Counted from the first letter of the stretch, positions 10,566 through 23,053 are shown. The stretch is 64,000 nt of DNA from Serratia quinivorans (GCA_900457075.1 UGYN01000002.1:2356001-2420000); one strand, 5' to 3'. The notes: generated from the sequence alone by a model not told the origin. Numbers and translations: made by a program.

Positions 10566-13001
10566 ATGAATGCAATTGCGGTAGCAGGGCCGGTGAGCGG
10601 GCGTCAACTACACAAGTTTGGCGGCAGCAGCCTGGCAGACGTGAAGTGTTATCTGCGGGTGGCCGGGATCATGGCCGAATACAGCCAACCGGGTGACATG
10701 ATGGTGGTGTCGGCTGCCGGCAGCACCACCAACCAACTGATTAGCTGGCTGAAGCTCAGTCAAAGCGATCGTCTTTCTGCACATCAGGTTCAGCAGACGC
10801 TGCGTCGCTATCACAGCGAATTGATTGGCGGTCTGCTCCCACCGGAAACTGCCGAGCCGTTGATCGCCGAGTTTATTCAGGATCTGGAGCGTCTGGCGGT
10901 GTTGCTGGACGAAAAGCTCGACGACGCCGTATACGCCGAGGTCGTTGGGCACGGTGAGATTTGGTCGGCGCGGCTGATGGCGGCGGTACTGAACAAGCTG
11001 GATATGCAGGCCGCCTGGCTGGATGCGCGTGACTTCCTGCGCGCGGAGCGTGCCGCTCAACCCCAGGTTGACGAAGGCCGCTCTTATCCATTGCTGCAAC
11101 AGTTGCTGGCTCAGCACCCGGGCAAACGCCTGGTGGTGACCGGCTTTATTTCACGCAACGACGCCGGTGAAACCGTGTTGTTGGGGCGTAACGGCAGTGA
11201 CTATTCCGCTACCCAGGTCGGCGCGTTGGCCGGTGCGGAGCGCGTGACCATTTGGAGCGACGTGGCCGGGGTGTACAGCGCCGATCCGCGTAAGGTAAAA
11301 GATGCCTGCCTGCTGCCACTGTTGCGGTTGGATGAAGCCAGTGAACTGGCTCGCCTGGCGGCACCGGTGCTGCATACTCGCACCCTGCAGCCGGTGTCCG
11401 GCAGTGATATCGATCTGCAACTGCGCTGTAGCTATCAGCCGGAACAAGGCTCAACGCGTATCGAACGCGTGCTGGCCTCCGGCACCGGCGCGAAGATTGT
11501 CACCAGCCATGACGACGTGTGTTTGATTGAGCTGAACGTTGCCAGCCAGCATGACTTCACACTGGCGCAGAAAGAGCTGGATTTGGTACTCAAGCGCGCG
11601 CAAATCAAACCGCTGGCGATCGGCATTCACCCTGACCGTAATCTGGTTCAACTGTGCTACACCTCGGAAGTGGTCAATAGCGTGCTGCGTACCTTGCAGG
11701 AAGCGGCATTACCGGGTGAGCTGCGGCTGCGTGAAGGCCTGGCGCTGGTGGCGCTGGTGGGCGCGGGCGTTTGCAAGAATCCGCTGCACAGCCACCGTTT
11801 CTATCAACAGTTGAAAGACCAGCCGGTAGAATTTATCTGGCAGGCCGAAGACGGCATCAGCCTGGTGGCGGTACTGCGTCAGGGGCCGACCGCGTTGCTG
11901 ATCCAGGGCCTGCACCAGACCCTGTTCCGCGCCGAAAAAAGCATTGGCCTGGTGCTGTTCGGTAAAGGCAACATCGGCGCACGCTGGCTGGAGCTGTTTG
12001 CCCGCGAGCAGAAAAATATTTCCGCCCGCAGCGGCTTTGAGTTCAGCCTGGCGGGCGTGGTGGACAGCCGCCGCAGCCTGCTCAATTACGATGGGCTGGA
12101 TGCCAGCCGCGCCCTGGCGTTCTTTGAGGACGAAGCACAGGAGCTGGACGAAGAGTCACTGTTCCTGTGGATGCGTGCGCATCCGTTCGACGATCTGGTG
12201 GTGCTTGACGTGACCGCCAGTGAGGAGCTGGCCGAACAATATCTGGATTTCGCCAGCTATGGCTTCCATGTGATCAGCGCCAACAAGCTGGCGGGCGCAT
12301 CTTGCAGCGATAATTATCGCCAAATCCGTGATGCCTTCGCCAAAACCGGCCGCCACTGGCTGTATAACGCTACCGTCGGTGCCGGCCTGCCGGTCAACCA
12401 TACGGTGCGAGATCTGCGTGACAGCGGCGACAGCATTCTGGCGATCAGCGGTATCTTCTCCGGTACGCTTTCCTGGCTGTTCCTGCAGTTCGACGGCACG
12501 GTGCCGTTCACCGAGTTGGTGGATCAGGCCTGGCAGCAGGGGCTGACCGAACCGGATCCGCGGGTCGATCTCTCCGGCCAGGACGTGATGCGCAAGCTGG
12601 TGATCCTGGCGCGTGAAGCGGGCTACGATATTGAGCCGAATCAGGTACGAGTCGAATCGCTGGTGCCTGCGGGGGCCGAACAGGGCTCCGTCGATCAGTT
12701 CTTCGAAAACGGCGATGCGTTGAACCAGCAGATGCTGCAACGTTTTGAGGCCGCCAGTGAAATGGGGCTGGTGCTGCGCCACGTGGCGCGTTTCGATGCC
12801 AATGGTAAGGCGCGTGTCGGCGTGGAAGCGGTACGGCCTGAACATCCGCTGGCATCGTTGCTGCCGTGCGATAACGTGTTCGCTATCGAAAGCCGCTGGT
12901 ACCGCGACAACCCACTGGTGATCCGCGGGCCGGGTGCCGGGCGTGACGTCACTGCCGGTGCGATCCAGTCAGACCTTAACCGTTTGGCACAACTGCTTTA
13001 A
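10566..13001 (+). CDS. metL: Bifunctional aspartokinase / homoserine dehydrogenase II
   Basis: The 811-residue fusion enzyme catalyses the first and third steps from aspartate to homoserine in the methionine branch. The N-terminal kinase begins with KFGGSSLADV (about residue 17) and includes GFISRNDAGETVLLGRNGSDYSA near 196. A regulatory middle domain follows. The C-terminal dehydrogenase begins with the NAD(P)-binding GKGNIGARWLELF near 463 and has NATVGAGLPVNHTVRDL near 600. It is translationally close to metB and ends at a terminator. E. coli MetL has 810 residues. Confidence 0.97.
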   Translation: MNAIAVAGPVSGRQLHKFGGSSLADVKCYLRVAGIMAEYSQPGDMMVVSAAGSTTNQLISWLKLSQSDRLSAHQVQQTLRRYHSELIGGLLPPETAEPLIAEFIQDLERLAVLLDEKLDDAVYAEVVGHGEIWSARLMAAVLNKLDMQAAWLDARDFLRAERAAQPQVDEGRSYPLLQQLLAQHPGKRLVVTGFISRNDAGETVLLGRNGSDYSATQVGALAGAERVTIWSDVAGVYSADPRKVKDACLLPLLRLDEASELARLAAPVLHTRTLQPVSGSDIDLQLRCSYQPEQGSTRIERVLASGTGAKIVTSHDDVCLIELNVASQHDFTLAQKELDLVLKRAQIKPLAIGIHPDRNLVQLCYTSEVVNSVLRTLQEAALPGELRLREGLALVALVGAGVCKNPLHSHRFYQQLKDQPVEFIWQAEDGISLVAVLRQGPTALLIQGLHQTLFRAEKSIGLVLFGKGNIGARWLELFAREQKNISARSGFEFSLAGVVDSRRSLLNYDGLDASRALAFFEDEAQELDEESLFLWMRAHPFDDLVVLDVTASEELAEQYLDFASYGFHVISANKLAGASCSDNYRQIRDAFAKTGRHWLYNATVGAGLPVNHTVRDLRDSGDSILAISGIFSGTLSWLFLQFDGTVPFTELVDQAWQQGLTEPDPRVDLSGQDVMRKLVILAREAGYDIEPNQVRVESLVPAGAEQGSVDQFFENGDALNQQMLQRFEAASEMGLVLRHVARFDANGKARVGVEAVRPEHPLASLLPCDNVFAIESRWYRDNPLVIRGPGAGRDVTAGAIQSDLNRLAQLL

Positions 13002-13010
13002 TCTTCTTGT

Positions 13011-13040
13011 GGGCGCGGATCAACCGCGCCCTTCGTTTTT
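13011..13040 (+). terminator. Terminator after metBL
   Basis: The stem GGGCGCGG / CCGCGCCC with an ATCAA loop is followed by TTCGTTTTT. Confidence 0.85.
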
Positions 13041-13160
13041 CCTGCCATAATTATTCTTATTCTGAACGTGAAATTCTTTCTCTTAACGGGTGAGGATTAA
13101 TCATCTTATTCCCCTCAGTTTCCTGTTGACTCTTTAGTCAACATACGGCATTTTCTATCT

Positions 13161-13184
13161 AGACGTCTAAACGTATAGACGCTT
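13161..13184 (+). promoter_or_regulatory. Tandem MetJ operator of metF
   Basis: Three adjoining 8-base boxes (AGACGTCT, AAACGTAT, AGACGCTT) include one exact consensus, 45 bases before the metF start. More degenerate boxes may extend upstream, as in E. coli metF. Confidence 0.9.
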
Positions 13185-13189
13185 AATAA

Positions 13190-14122
<933 letters not shown>

Positions 14123-14142
14123 TCTACTCTATTTGTCATTGA

Positions 14143-14176
14143 GAAGGGCGCTGGGTAAAGACGGCGCCCTTTTTGT
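14143..14176 (+). terminator. Terminator after metF
   Basis: AGGGCGC pairs with GCGCCCT across an 18-base loop, and a T5 run follows. Confidence 0.7.
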
Positions 14177-14181
14177 TGGAT

Positions 14182-14217
14182 AAAAAAACGGCCCCTGTGA
14201 GCAGGAGCCGTTTTTTA
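14182..14217 (-). terminator. Terminator of ppc (bidirectional)
   Basis: The stem AAAAACGGCCCCTG / CAGGAGCCGTTTTT (one mismatch) has a TGAG loop and is flanked by A and T runs, 12 bases past the ppc stop. It may back up the metF terminator. Confidence 0.85.
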
Positions 14218-14228
14218 CAACGCTCTAC

Positions 14229-16865
14229 CTAGCCGGTGTTGCGCATCCCGGCGGCGACGCCGGCAATGGTCACCATCAGCGCCTGCTCAACGCGGGCATC
14301 CGGTTGTTCCTGTTGACGTGAACGGTGCAGCAGTTCCGCCTGCAGTACGTTGAGCGGATCGGTATACACGTTACGCAGCGCAATGGATTCGGCGATCCAC
14401 GGCAAGTCTTCCATCAGGTGCGCGTCATTGGCGATGGTCAACACTACCTTGATGTCGCTTGCCAACTGGTCGCGCAATTGCTGGCCCAGTGGCCACAGCG
14501 ATTTGTCGACCAGACGTTGATCGTAGTATTCCGCCAGCCACAGGTCGGCCTTGGCGAACACCATTTCCAGCATCGCGATGCGGGTGGAGAAGAACGGCCA
14601 GTCGCGGCACATGGCTTCCAGTTGATCCTGCTTACCGGCCTTCACTGCCTCTTGCAAACCGGCACCGGCACCCAGCCAGGCCGGCAGCATCAGGCGGTTC
14701 TGCGTCCAGGCGAAGATCCATGGAATGGCGCGCAGGCTTTCAACGCCGCCGTTTGGCTTGCGTTTGGCCGGGCGTGAACCCAACGGCAACTTGCCCAGCT
14801 CCAGTTCCGGCGTCGCGGCGCGGAAGTACGGCACGAATTCCGGATTTTCACGCACGTAACCACGATACATTTTGCATGAGGTGTCTGACAGGTCATCCAT
14901 CAGTGCACGCCACTCTTTTTTCGGCTCCGGCGGCGGCAACAGGTTGGCTTCCAGGATCGCACCGGTGTACAGCGCCAGGCTGCTGATGGTGACTTCCGGC
15001 AGGCCAAATTTGAAGCGGATCATCTCCCCCTGTTCGGTGACGCGCAGGCCGCCTTTCAGGCTGCCCGGCGGTTGCGACAGCAGTGCCGCATGCGCCGGGG
15101 CGCCACCACGGCCAATCGAGCCGCCGCGACCGTGGAACAATGTCAGCGCCACGCCGGCTTTCTCACAGGTTTTGATCAGTGCGTCTTGCGCGCGGTACTG
15201 CGCCCATGAGGCGGCCATCACTCCGGCATCTTTTGCCGAGTCGGAATAGCCAATCATCACCATCTGTTTGCCCTGGATAAAGCCGCGGTACCAGTCAATA
15301 TTCAGCAACTGGGTCATTACGTCGTCGGCGTTGTTCAGGTCGTCGAGGGTTTCGAACAGCGGGGCCACCGGCAGGGCGAACGGGCAACCGGCTTCTTTCA
15401 GCAACAGGTGAACCGCCAGCACGTCAGAAGGCGTGCGAGCCATGGAAATCACGTAGGCGGCAATCGAACCCTGCGGCGCTTCGGCGATCACCCGACAGGT
15501 TTCCAGCACTTCCTGGGTGTCGGCACTAGGCTCCCATTTTAGCGGCACCAGCGGGCGTTTGGAGTTCAGCTCGCGGATCAGGAACGCCTGTTTGTCGGCT
15601 TCCGACCAGCTTTCGTAGTCGCCCAGCCCCAGATAGCGGGTCAATTCGGCGATGGCTTCGGTGTGGCGGGTACTTTCCTGACGCACGTCGATCCGCACCA
15701 GCGGCACACCAAAGCAGCGCACGCGACGCAGGGTATCGAGCAACTGGCCATTGGCGATGATGCTCATGCCACAGGCCTGCAGCGACTGGTAACAGGCGAA
15801 CAGCGGTTCCCACAGCTGTTCGTTATTCACCAGCAGGTCGTGCGGTTTCAGTACGCGCTCACCTTTCAGGCGACCTTCCAGATAAGCCTGAGAGCTCATC
15901 AACTGGCTGCGCAGTTGCTTCATGATTTCGCGGTACGGCTCTTGCACCTCGTCGCCACCGGCCCGTGCACGCAGTTCCGGGGTACATTCGGTCATCGACA
16001 GCTCGGAGACCAGCACCTGAATATCGCGGGTGAACAGGTCGCAGGCCTTCCAACGGCTGAGCAGCAGTACATGGCGGGTAATTTCAGCCGTCACATTCGG
16101 ATTGCCGTCGCGGTCACCGCCCATCCAGGAGGTGAAGCGAACGGGTACCGCTTCCGCCGGCAGGCTGTAATCGATGGAGTTTTCCAACTGTTCGTTGAAT
16201 TCGCGCAGGAAGGCAGGCACCCCTTCCCACAGGCTGTTTTCCACCACCGCAAAGCCCCACTTGGCTTCGTCGATCGGGGAGGGACGATGTTTGCGGATCT
16301 CGTCGGTATGCCAGGACTGGGCCACTAATTGGCGCAGACGGCGCATGATCTTGTTGCGTTCGTAGTCGGCCAGATCGTTATGGTCGAGTTGGCTGAGGCA
16401 GGTGTTGACCTCAACCAGCTTGTGGATCAGGGTGCGGCGAGTGATTTCCGTCGGGTGCGCGGTCAGCACCAGCTCGATGGAAAGCTGGGACACCGCATTT
16501 TGCAGCTCTTTAGTGCTGAGCTTTTTGTCTTTCAGCCGGGTGAACAACTGCGCCAGCGCTTCCGGGTTGCTGGCGGCTTCACCATTGGGTGAAATGCTGT
16601 GGTACTGCTCGGCGACGTTGGTCAGATTAAGAAACTGGCTGAAGGCGCGTGCGACCGGCAGCAATTCGTCGTTGGACAGGTTTTGCAAGGTAGAAAGCAG
16701 CTCCTGGCGATGCGCTTCGTTACCTGCACGTGAAGATTTGGAAAGCTTACGGATAGTTTCAACGCGATCGAGAATATGCTCGCCCAGCGCTTCTTTGATG
16801 GTATCGCCGAGCAATTTGCCGAGCATACTGACATTACTTCGCATTGCCGAATATTGTTCGTTCAT
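14229..16865 (-). CDS. ppc: Phosphoenolpyruvate carboxylase
   Basis: The 878-residue tetrameric enzyme makes oxaloacetate from PEP and bicarbonate to refill the TCA cycle. The catalytic His motif [13 protein letters not shown] is near residue 135, [10 protein letters not shown] near 540, and the Gly/Arg-rich substrate loop [14 protein letters not shown] near 574. The C-terminus MRNTG is the conserved allosteric and catalytic tail. I start at ATG 16865 ([15 protein letters not shown], as in E. coli) with GGGG 6 bases upstream; a frame starting at 16916 is an unsupported extension. It is slightly shorter than the 883 residues of E. coli. Confidence 0.97.
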   Translation of the reverse strand: MNEQYSAMRSNVSMLGKLLGDTIKEALGEHILDRVETIRKLSKSSRAGNEAHRQELLSTLQNLSNDELLPVARAFSQFLNLTNVAEQYHSISPNGEAASNPEALAQLFTRLKDKKLSTKELQNAVSQLSIELVLTAHPTEITRRTLIHKLVEVNTCLSQLDHNDLADYERNKIMRRLRQLVAQSWHTDEIRKHRPSPIDEAKWGFAVVENSLWEGVPAFLREFNEQLENSIDYSLPAEAVPVRFTSWMGGDRDGNPNVTAEITRHVLLLSRWKACDLFTRDIQVLVSELSMTECTPELRARAGGDEVQEPYREIMKQLRSQLMSSQAYLEGRLKGERVLKPHDLLVNNEQLWEPLFACYQSLQACGMSIIANGQLLDTLRRVRCFGVPLVRIDVRQESTRHTEAIAELTRYLGLGDYESWSEADKQAFLIRELNSKRPLVPLKWEPSADTQEVLETCRVIAEAPQGSIAAYVISMARTPSDVLAVHLLLKEAGCPFALPVAPLFETLDDLNNADDVMTQLLNIDWYRGFIQGKQMVMIGYSDSAKDAGVMAASWAQYRAQDALIKTCEKAGVALTLFHGRGGSIGRGGAPAHAALLSQPPGSLKGGLRVTEQGEMIRFKFGLPEVTISSLALYTGAILEANLLPPPEPKKEWRALMDDLSDTSCKMYRGYVRENPEFVPYFRAATPELELGKLPLGSRPAKRKPNGGVESLRAIPWIFAWTQNRLMLPAWLGAGAGLQEAVKAGKQDQLEAMCRDWPFFSTRIAMLEMVFAKADLWLAEYYDQRLVDKSLWPLGQQLRDQLASDIKVVLTIANDAHLMEDLPWIAESIALRNVYTDPLNVLQAELLHRSRQQEQPDARVEQALMVTIAGVAAGMRNTG

Positions 16866-17123
16866 ATAACCCCTGACCCAGTTCTGTATGATTTTTATCT
16901 TGTAAGTAAATTTCACGTGTCAGGCGAACAGCGCCTGTTTCATCTCGCCACGTTCCTGTCCAATGGTCAATTGACACTATTTTTAGCAAAAAAACATCAA
17001 AATCGGCGCATTTTCTGAAATTTAATTACGCTGCACCGGTTATCAGTCTGGCTTATTTCCTTGGCTTGCTACTTATTAATGGGTAGAGAGATGATAAATC
17101 ATTAACCCTACCCTGTGTCAGGT
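16866..17123. other. ppc-argE intergenic region
   Basis: These 258 bases separate ppc from argE, both on the minus strand. The part near ppc is A/T-rich and must hold the ppc promoter. No clear terminator with a U-run was found after argE. Nothing else is recognised. Confidence 0.4.
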
Positions 17124-18275
17124 TTATTGGCGGCAGAAGTGGCTGACCAACTGACCCAGCAGCTTGCGCGTCGGTTCGATAAAGCCGGTATCTATGTATT
17201 CGTCCGGTTGATGCGCCTGGTCGATAGAGCCAGGGCCCAACACCAGCGTCGGGCAGACCTGCTGGACGAAGGGAGCCTCTGTGCAATAGTTGACCACCTG
17301 CGTGCGGGTGCCCAGCAGTTTCTCAATCACCGCCACCATATGGTGATCGGTCGGGCACTCATAGCCCGGTACCGAGGCGTGCAATTCCTCAATGCTCAGG
17401 CGGCCCGGCCAGCGCTGGCTGACTGGCTCCAGCGTTTGCTGCATCAGTTCGTTGATGTTGTCGAGCGTCATGCCCGGTAACGGGCGGATATCCAGATGCA
17501 GCTCGCAGCAGGCGCAGATACGGTTGGCCGCATCGCCCCCGTTGATATGACCGAAGTTCATGGTCGGGTAGGGCACGGCAAAGGCCGGGTTGTTAAAGCG
17601 CTCTTGCAACGTTTTGCGCAACTCCATCAGGCGGCCGATGGTTTCATGCATCAGATCGATGGCGTTCACGCCGCGCGCCGGGTCACTCGAGTGGCCGGAT
17701 TGGCCGACGATGCGGATGGCGTTGGCTATGTGGCCCTTGTGCGCACGCACCGGCTGCAGCGAGGTTGGCTCACCGATAATGGCGAAGTCCGGACGGATGC
17801 TGGTCGAGGCGGCAAAATAACGTGCGCCGGCCATCGTCGTTTCTTCATCTGCGGTGGCCAGAATGTATAAAGGCTTGGTCAGTTGGCTGGCGTCGATGTC
17901 GCGTACCGCATCCAGAATAAAGGCAAAGAAGCCTTTCATATCGGCAGTGCCCAGCCCGTACAGCTTATTGTCGTGTTCGGTCAGGGTGAAAGGGTCGCGC
18001 GTCCAGCGGCCTTCATCATAAGGCACGGTGTCGGTGTGACCCGCCAGCAGCAGGCCACCGCTGCCTTCGCCAATGCTGGCCAGCAGGTTGAATTTGTTGC
18101 GGCTGTCCGGCACAGGCTGCACGTCGACGCGGAAGCCCAAATCGGCAAACCAGCCGGCCAGCAAGTTGATTAACGCTTCATTACTCTGATCGAGGGCGCC
18201 ATCGGTGGCGCTGATCGACGGAGTGGCGATCAACGCCCGGTACAGCTCAATAAATGGAGGTAATTTCATCTTCAC
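17124..18275 (-). CDS. argE: Acetylornithine deacetylase
   Basis: The 383-residue cytoplasmic M20-family metallohydrolase releases ornithine from N-acetylornithine. Metal ligands are visible in [17 protein letters not shown] (about residues 75-91), [13 protein letters not shown] and [14 protein letters not shown]. The dimerisation domain contains [16 protein letters not shown] start at GTG 18275 (MKMKLPPF, aligned with E. coli MKNKLPPF) with AAGG at a good distance; ATG 18269 is the alternative. It is divergent from argC across the ARG operator. Confidence 0.96.
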   Translation of the reverse strand: MKMKLPPFIELYRALIATPSISATDGALDQSNEALINLLAGWFADLGFRVDVQPVPDSRNKFNLLASIGEGSGGLLLAGHTDTVPYDEGRWTRDPFTLTEHDNKLYGLGTADMKGFFAFILDAVRDIDASQLTKPLYILATADEETTMAGARYFAASTSIRPDFAIIGEPTSLQPVRAHKGHIANAIRIVGQSGHSSDPARGVNAIDLMHETIGRLMELRKTLQERFNNPAFAVPYPTMNFGHINGGDAANRICACCELHLDIRPLPGMTLDNINELMQQTLEPVSQRWPGRLSIEELHASVPGYECPTDHHMVAVIEKLLGTRTQVVNYCTEAPFVQQVCPTLVLGPGSIDQAHQPDEYIDTGFIEPTRKLLGQLVSHFCRQ

Positions 18276-18300
18276 TGTTGACAGCCTTTGGTTAGGTTGG

Positions 18301-18339
18301 TATCAATATTCATGCATTTATTGTGAATAAAAATACAAT
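18301..18339. promoter_or_regulatory. Paired ARG boxes of the argE / argCBGH divergent promoter
   Basis: Two 18-base imperfect palindromes (18301-18318, core ATATTCATGCATT; 18322-18339, core TGAATAAAAATA) are separated by 3 bases, the spacing of the E. coli argECBH operator. An ArgR hexamer with arginine would repress both directions. Confidence 0.9.
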
Positions 18340-18485
18340 AAGCTGGAGCGTAAGGGAACCCGATTCCCGGATGATTATAAAAACATCAACGCTCGACCTC
18401 GTGGGTGAACGGCAAAACAACGCTGGTGAGCCTGGAAACCTGAGTCGAATACGACCCAACGCAAGTCTAGAAGGTGAAAGGCCCC

Positions 18486-19490
18486 ATGTTGAATACGCTG
18501 ATTGTCGGTGCCAGCGGTTATGCCGGAGCAGAGCTCACGGCGTACCTTAATCGTCACCCACACATGAACATAACCGCTTTAGCGGTTTCAGCGCAAAGTG
18601 CAGATGCAGGAAAATTGCTTTCCGATTTGCACCCCCAGTTAAAAGGCATCGTCGATCTCCCCTTGCAGCCGCTGGTTGACGTAGCCGCCGCCGCTGCTGG
18701 TATCGACGTAGTGTTCCTGGCGACGGCACACGAGGTCAGCCACGATATCGCGCCGGCATTCCTGGCCGCAGGTTGCGTGGTGTTCGATCTCTCCGGCGCG
18801 TTCCGCGTGAAAGATGCCGCCTTCTACAGCCAATATTACGGTTTTGAACATCAGCATGCCGACTTGCTGGAGCAGGCGGTGTATGGCCTGGCGGAATGGC
18901 AGAGCGACAAAATCAAACAGGCTCAGCTGATCGCCGTACCGGGCTGTTATCCGACGGCGGCGCAGTTGGCGCTGAAACCGTTGATCGACCAGGAGTTGCT
19001 GAACCTTGATCAGTGGCCGGTGATCAACGCGACCAGCGGCGTCAGCGGTGCGGGCCGCAAGGCCAGCGTGACCACCAGTTTCTGTGAGGTGAGCCTGCAG
19101 CCGTACGGTATTTTCAACCACCGTCATCATCCGGAAATCGTCGCGCATTTGGGCGTGCCGGTCATTTTTACGCCACATTTGGGTAACTTCCCGCGTGGTA
19201 TTCTCGAAACCATTACCTGTCGCCTGAAAGCCGGTGTGACCGCGCAGGATGTGGCTGCCGTTTATCACGCCGCCTATGACGACAAACCGCTGGTGCGGCT
19301 GTACGACCAGGGCGTACCGGCATTGAAGTCAGTCGTCGGGCTGCCGTTCTGCGACATCGGCTTTGCCGTGCAGGGCGAACACCTGATTGCCGTGGCGGCG
19401 GAAGACAACCTGTTGAAAGGCGCAGCCGCTCAGGCGGTGCAATGCCTGAATATCCGTTTTGGGTTCCCTGAAACCCAGTCATTACTTTAA
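18486..19490 (+). CDS. argC: N-acetyl-gamma-glutamyl-phosphate reductase
   Basis: The 334-residue enzyme reduces N-acetylglutamyl phosphate to the semialdehyde with NADPH. The Rossmann start is [17 protein letters not shown] and the catalytic cysteine lies in [14 protein letters not shown] (about residue 154). [16 protein letters not shown] and [13 protein letters not shown] motifs are typical. I start at ATG 18486, as in E. coli (also 334 residues), with GAAAGG upstream; an upstream ATG at 18474 is less likely. It is the first gene of argCBGH. Confidence 0.97.
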   Translation: MLNTLIVGASGYAGAELTAYLNRHPHMNITALAVSAQSADAGKLLSDLHPQLKGIVDLPLQPLVDVAAAAAGIDVVFLATAHEVSHDIAPAFLAAGCVVFDLSGAFRVKDAAFYSQYYGFEHQHADLLEQAVYGLAEWQSDKIKQAQLIAVPGCYPTAAQLALKPLIDQELLNLDQWPVINATSGVSGAGRKASVTTSFCEVSLQPYGIFNHRHHPEIVAHLGVPVIFTPHLGNFPRGILETITCRLKAGVTAQDVAAVYHAAYDDKPLVRLYDQGVPALKSVVGLPFCDIGFAVQGEHLIAVAAEDNLLKGAAAQAVQCLNIRFGFPETQSLL

Positions 19491-19519
19491 TAAATCACCA
19501 GCGTGGGATGTAAACAGCG

Positions 19520-20293
19520 ATGAATCCGTTAATTATCAAGTTAGGTGGCGTGTTATTAGACAGTGAAGAGGCGCTGGAGCGTCTGTTTACCGCACTGGAC
19601 AGCTACCGTCAGCAGCATCAGCGCCCGTTGGTGATCGTTCACGGCGGCGGTTGCCTGGTCGATGAGCTGATGAAAAAGCTTTCCCTGCCGGTAGTGAAGA
19701 AGAATGGCCTGCGGGTGACCCCGGCCGATCAGATTGACATTATTACCGGCGCGCTGGCCGGCACCGCCAATAAAACCTTGCTGGCGTGGGCCATCAAGCA
19801 CCAGATTAACGCGGTTGGCCTGAGCCTGGCGGACGGTGGCAGCGTCACCGTCACCCCGCTGGATCCGGCGCTGGGCCACGTGGGCAATGCGCAACCGGGC
19901 TCCCCGCTGTTGCTCAATACCCTGCTGGGCGCCGGTTATCTGCCGGTGATCAGTTCCATCGGTATTACCGCCGATGGGCAGTTAATGAATGTGAACGCCG
20001 ATCAGGCGGCGACGGCTCTGGCCGCCACCCTGGGTGCGGATTTGATCCTGCTGTCGGATGTCAGTGGCATCCTCGATGGAAAAGGGCAACGCATCGCAGA
20101 AATGACGGCGCAAAAAGCGGAACAACTGATTGCCCAGGGCATCATCACTGATGGTATGGTGGTGAAGGTGAATGCGGCGCTCGATGCGGCCCGCACCCTC
20201 GGTCGCCCGGTAGATATCGCCAGTTGGCGCCATGCCGATCAGCTTCCTGCACTGTTTAACGGCGTGTCAATTGGCACCCGGATCCTCGCTTAA
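19520..20293 (+). CDS. argB: Acetylglutamate kinase
   Basis: The 257-residue amino-acid kinase phosphorylates N-acetylglutamate, the second step of arginine synthesis. The N-terminal [10 protein letters not shown] and [17 protein letters not shown] carry the phosphate-binding loops, and [20 protein letters not shown] is the typical nucleotide-side segment. It is the short, arginine-insensitive enterobacterial form. It lies 29 bases after argC and 25 before argG. Confidence 0.97.
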   Translation: MNPLIIKLGGVLLDSEEALERLFTALDSYRQQHQRPLVIVHGGGCLVDELMKKLSLPVVKKNGLRVTPADQIDIITGALAGTANKTLLAWAIKHQINAVGLSLADGGSVTVTPLDPALGHVGNAQPGSPLLLNTLLGAGYLPVISSIGITADGQLMNVNADQAATALAATLGADLILLSDVSGILDGKGQRIAEMTAQKAEQLIAQGIITDGMVVKVNAALDAARTLGRPVDIASWRHADQLPALFNGVSIGTRILA

Positions 20294-20318
20294 ATATAGA
20301 ATTAAAAAGGAAAAGACC

Positions 20319-21539
20319 ATGCAAAACCAAGGCATCAAAAAAATCGTTCTGGCGTACTCTGGCGGTCTGGACACTTCGGCCATCATTCCCTGGCTGAAAG
20401 AAAACTACGGCGGCTGCGAAGTGGTAGCCTTCGTGGCGGATATCGGCCAGGAGCGCAGCGATCTGGAAGGTGTGGAGCAAAAAGCCCTGCAATCCGGTGC
20501 CTCTGAGTGCCACGTGGTTGATCTGCGTGAAGAATTCATCCGTGATTACGTTTACCCGGTACTGCAGACCGGCGCCCTGTATGAAGGCAGCTACCTGCTG
20601 GGCACCTCCATGGCGCGCCCGATTATCGCTAAAGCACAGGTTGAACTGGCGCTGAAAGTGGGTGCTGACGCGGTGTGCCACGGCGCAACCGGTAAAGGTA
20701 ATGACCAGGTGCGTTTCGAAACCACCTATACCGCACTGGCCCCACATCTTAAAGTGGTTGCTCCTTGGCGTGAGTGGAACCTGCGTTCCCGTGAAGCGCT
20801 GCTGGACTACCTGAAAGAGCGCAACATCCCGACCACCGCGTCGCTGGAAAAAATCTATAGCCGTGACGAGAATGCCTGGCATATCTCTACCGAAGGCGGC
20901 GTGCTGGAAAGCCCGTGGAACGCACCGAACAAAGACTGCTGGGTCTGGACTGTCGATCCGCAGGAAGCGCCGGATCAGCCTGAGCAAGTGACCATCACCG
21001 TAGAGAAAGGCTGCGTAGTGGCGGTTAACGGTGAAGTTCTTAGCCCGTACAAATGTTTGGAAACCCTGAACGTGCTGGGTGCCAAGCATGGCGTGGGCCG
21101 TATTGATATCGTAGAAAACCGTCTGGTAGGCATCAAATCCCGCGGCTGCTACGAAACCCCGGGCGGCACCATTATGGTGGCGGCACTGCGTGGCGTTGAA
21201 CAGCTGGTGCTGGATCGCGACAGTTTCAAATGGCGTGAGCAACTGGGCCTGGAAATGTCTTACGTGGTGTACGATGGCCGTTGGTTTGCTCCACTGCGTC
21301 GTTCGCTGCAGGCCTCCGCCGAAGCGCTGGCCGAAGAGGTTAACGGTGAAGTGGTGTTGCAGCTGTATAAAGGCCAGGTGACGGCGATTCAGAAAAAATC
21401 CGCCAACAGCCTGTACTCCGAAGAGTTCGCGACCTTCGGCGAAGACGAAGTTTACGATCACAGCCACGCGGGCGGTTTTATCCGTCTGTTCTCACTCTCT
21501 TCACGCATTCGCGCGCTGAACGAGATCAAGAACAAGTAA
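20319..21539 (+). CDS. argG: Argininosuccinate synthase (short form, about 400 residues)
   Basis: The 406-residue enzyme condenses citrulline and aspartate with ATP. The P-loop-like [15 protein letters not shown] (about residues 12-26) marks the PPi-synthetase fold, and [14 protein letters not shown] is the second nucleotide/substrate motif. ATG 20319 has AAAAGG 7 bases upstream; a longer frame from 20232 would overlap argB. E. coli ArgG has about 447 residues and is unlinked. Here the short type sits inside the cluster, a clear difference from E. coli. Confidence 0.95.
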   Translation: MQNQGIKKIVLAYSGGLDTSAIIPWLKENYGGCEVVAFVADIGQERSDLEGVEQKALQSGASECHVVDLREEFIRDYVYPVLQTGALYEGSYLLGTSMARPIIAKAQVELALKVGADAVCHGATGKGNDQVRFETTYTALAPHLKVVAPWREWNLRSREALLDYLKERNIPTTASLEKIYSRDENAWHISTEGGVLESPWNAPNKDCWVWTVDPQEAPDQPEQVTITVEKGCVVAVNGEVLSPYKCLETLNVLGAKHGVGRIDIVENRLVGIKSRGCYETPGGTIMVAALRGVEQLVLDRDSFKWREQLGLEMSYVVYDGRWFAPLRRSLQASAEALAEEVNGEVVLQLYKGQVTAIQKKSANSLYSEEFATFGEDEVYDHSHAGGFIRLFSLSSRIRALNEIKNK

Positions 21540-21564
21540 CTTATTAATTATTCGGCGTGACTTG

Positions 21565-21592
21565 ATAGGGGCGCAGCGTGCTGCGCCCCTAT
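21565..21592. repeat. Perfect GC-rich palindrome between argG and argH
   Basis: ATAGGGGCGCAGC and GCTGCGCCCCTAT form a 13-base stem with a 2-base loop, in the 76-base argG-argH gap. No T-run follows, so it is more likely an mRNA-stabilising or processing hairpin than a terminator. Confidence 0.7.
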
Positions 21593-21615
21593 TCGCATAA
21601 AATCAGGAGTAAGGT

Positions 21616-22989
21616 ATGGCACTTTGGGGCGGACGGTTCAGTCAGGCGGCAGATCAGCGGTTCAAACAATTAAACGATTCTCTGCGCTTTGATTATCGCC
21701 TGGCGGAACAGGACATTGTGGGTTCGGTGGCCTGGTCGAAAGCGCTGGTCACCGTCAACGTATTGACGGCAGCCGAGCAGCAGCAGCTTGAGCAGGCGTT
21801 GAACGAGCTGTTGGCAGAAGTGCAGGCCGATCCGCAGGCGATTGTCAGCAGCGATGCAGAAGATATTCACAGTTGGGTGGAGCAGAAGCTGATCGACCAA
21901 GTCGGCGATCTGGGCAAAAAACTGCACACCGGCCGTAGCCGTAACGATCAGGTCGCGACCGATCTGAAATTGTGGTGCAAACAGCAGATCGGCGAACTGC
22001 ATCAGGCCATCGTGCAGCTGCAACAGGCGCTGGTGGAAACTGCCGAAGCCAATCAAGACGCGGTAATGCCGGGTTATACCCACCTGCAGCGTGCGCAGCC
22101 GGTGACCTTTGCCCACTGGTGCTTGGCCTATGTGGAAATGCTGGCGCGTGACGAAAGCCGTTTGCAGGATACGCTGAAGCGCCTGGACGTCAGCCCATTG
22201 GGCAGCGGTGCGCTGGCCGGTACCGCCTATCCGATCGACCGTGAACAACTGGCCGGTTGGCTGGGCTTTGCTTCGGCCACCCGTAATAGTCTGGACAGCG
22301 TTTCCGACCGCGACCACGTGCTGGAGTTGTTATCCAATGCTTCTATCAGCATGGTGCACCTGTCGCGCTTTGCCGAAGACCTGATTTTCTTCAACAGTGG
22401 CGAAGCAGCCTTTGTCGATCTGTCTGACCGTGTGACTTCCGGCTCCTCGCTGATGCCGCAAAAGAAAAACCCGGATGCACTGGAGCTGATCCGTGGCAAA
22501 TGTGGCCGCGTGCAGGGTGCATTGACCGGTATGATGATGACGTTGAAAGGCCTGCCGTTGGCATATAACAAAGACATGCAGGAAGATAAGGAAGGGCTGT
22601 TCGACGCGCTTGATACCTGGATGGATTGCCTGCAGATGGCTGCGCTGGTGCTGGATGGTATACAGGTGAAACGTCCGCGCTGTAAAGAAGCGGCGGAGCA
22701 GGGCTACGCCAACTCGACCGAACTGGCGGACTATCTGGTCGCCAAAGGCGTGCCGTTCCGTGAGGCGCACCATATCGTCGGTGAAGCGGTAGTGGAGGCC
22801 ATTCGTCAGGGCAAGGCGCTGGAAGCCCTGCCGTTGACTGATTTGCAGAAATTCAGCGCAGTGATTGGTGACGATGTGTACCCGATCCTGGCACTGCAGT
22901 CTTGCCTGGATAAGCGCTCGGCCAAAGGAGGTGTTTCTCCTCAGCAGGTCGCCAGCGCGATCGCCGCAGCGAAACAACGCTTGGCTTAA
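21616..22989 (+). CDS. argH: Argininosuccinate lyase
   Basis: The 457-residue fumarase/aspartase-superfamily tetramer splits argininosuccinate into arginine and fumarate. [18 protein letters not shown] (about residues 96-113) and the signature loop [20 protein letters not shown] (about 276-295) with the catalytic Ser are intact. The start is [16 protein letters not shown] with AGGAG 8 bases upstream. It is last in argCBGH, followed by a terminator. Confidence 0.97.
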   Translation: MALWGGRFSQAADQRFKQLNDSLRFDYRLAEQDIVGSVAWSKALVTVNVLTAAEQQQLEQALNELLAEVQADPQAIVSSDAEDIHSWVEQKLIDQVGDLGKKLHTGRSRNDQVATDLKLWCKQQIGELHQAIVQLQQALVETAEANQDAVMPGYTHLQRAQPVTFAHWCLAYVEMLARDESRLQDTLKRLDVSPLGSGALAGTAYPIDREQLAGWLGFASATRNSLDSVSDRDHVLELLSNASISMVHLSRFAEDLIFFNSGEAAFVDLSDRVTSGSSLMPQKKNPDALELIRGKCGRVQGALTGMMMTLKGLPLAYNKDMQEDKEGLFDALDTWMDCLQMAALVLDGIQVKRPRCKEAAEQGYANSTELADYLVAKGVPFREAHHIVGEAVVEAIRQGKALEALPLTDLQKFSAVIGDDVYPILALQSCLDKRSAKGGVSPQQVASAIAAAKQRLA

Positions 22990-23006
22990 TTAGGTTACTC
23001 AGTATC

Positions 23007-23046
23007 AAGGGCGCAGTTCATAGGCAGAACTGCGCCCTTTGTTTTT
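23007..23046. terminator. Terminator between argH and the convergent reductase gene
   Basis: The stem AAGGGCGCAGTTC / GAACTGCGCCCTT has a 7-base loop followed by TGTTTTT. It ends just before the stop of the minus-strand gene at 23054, so it may serve both directions. Confidence 0.9.
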
Positions 23047-23053
23047 AGAAAGA

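Noticed and set aside
20256..21467. A 403-codon minus-strand frame opposite argG
   Set aside because: It is a mirror of the codon bias of argG, has no recognisable domain and lacks a ribosome site. The same applies to long antisense frames opposite ilvE (50590-51801) and ilvD (52165-53349).
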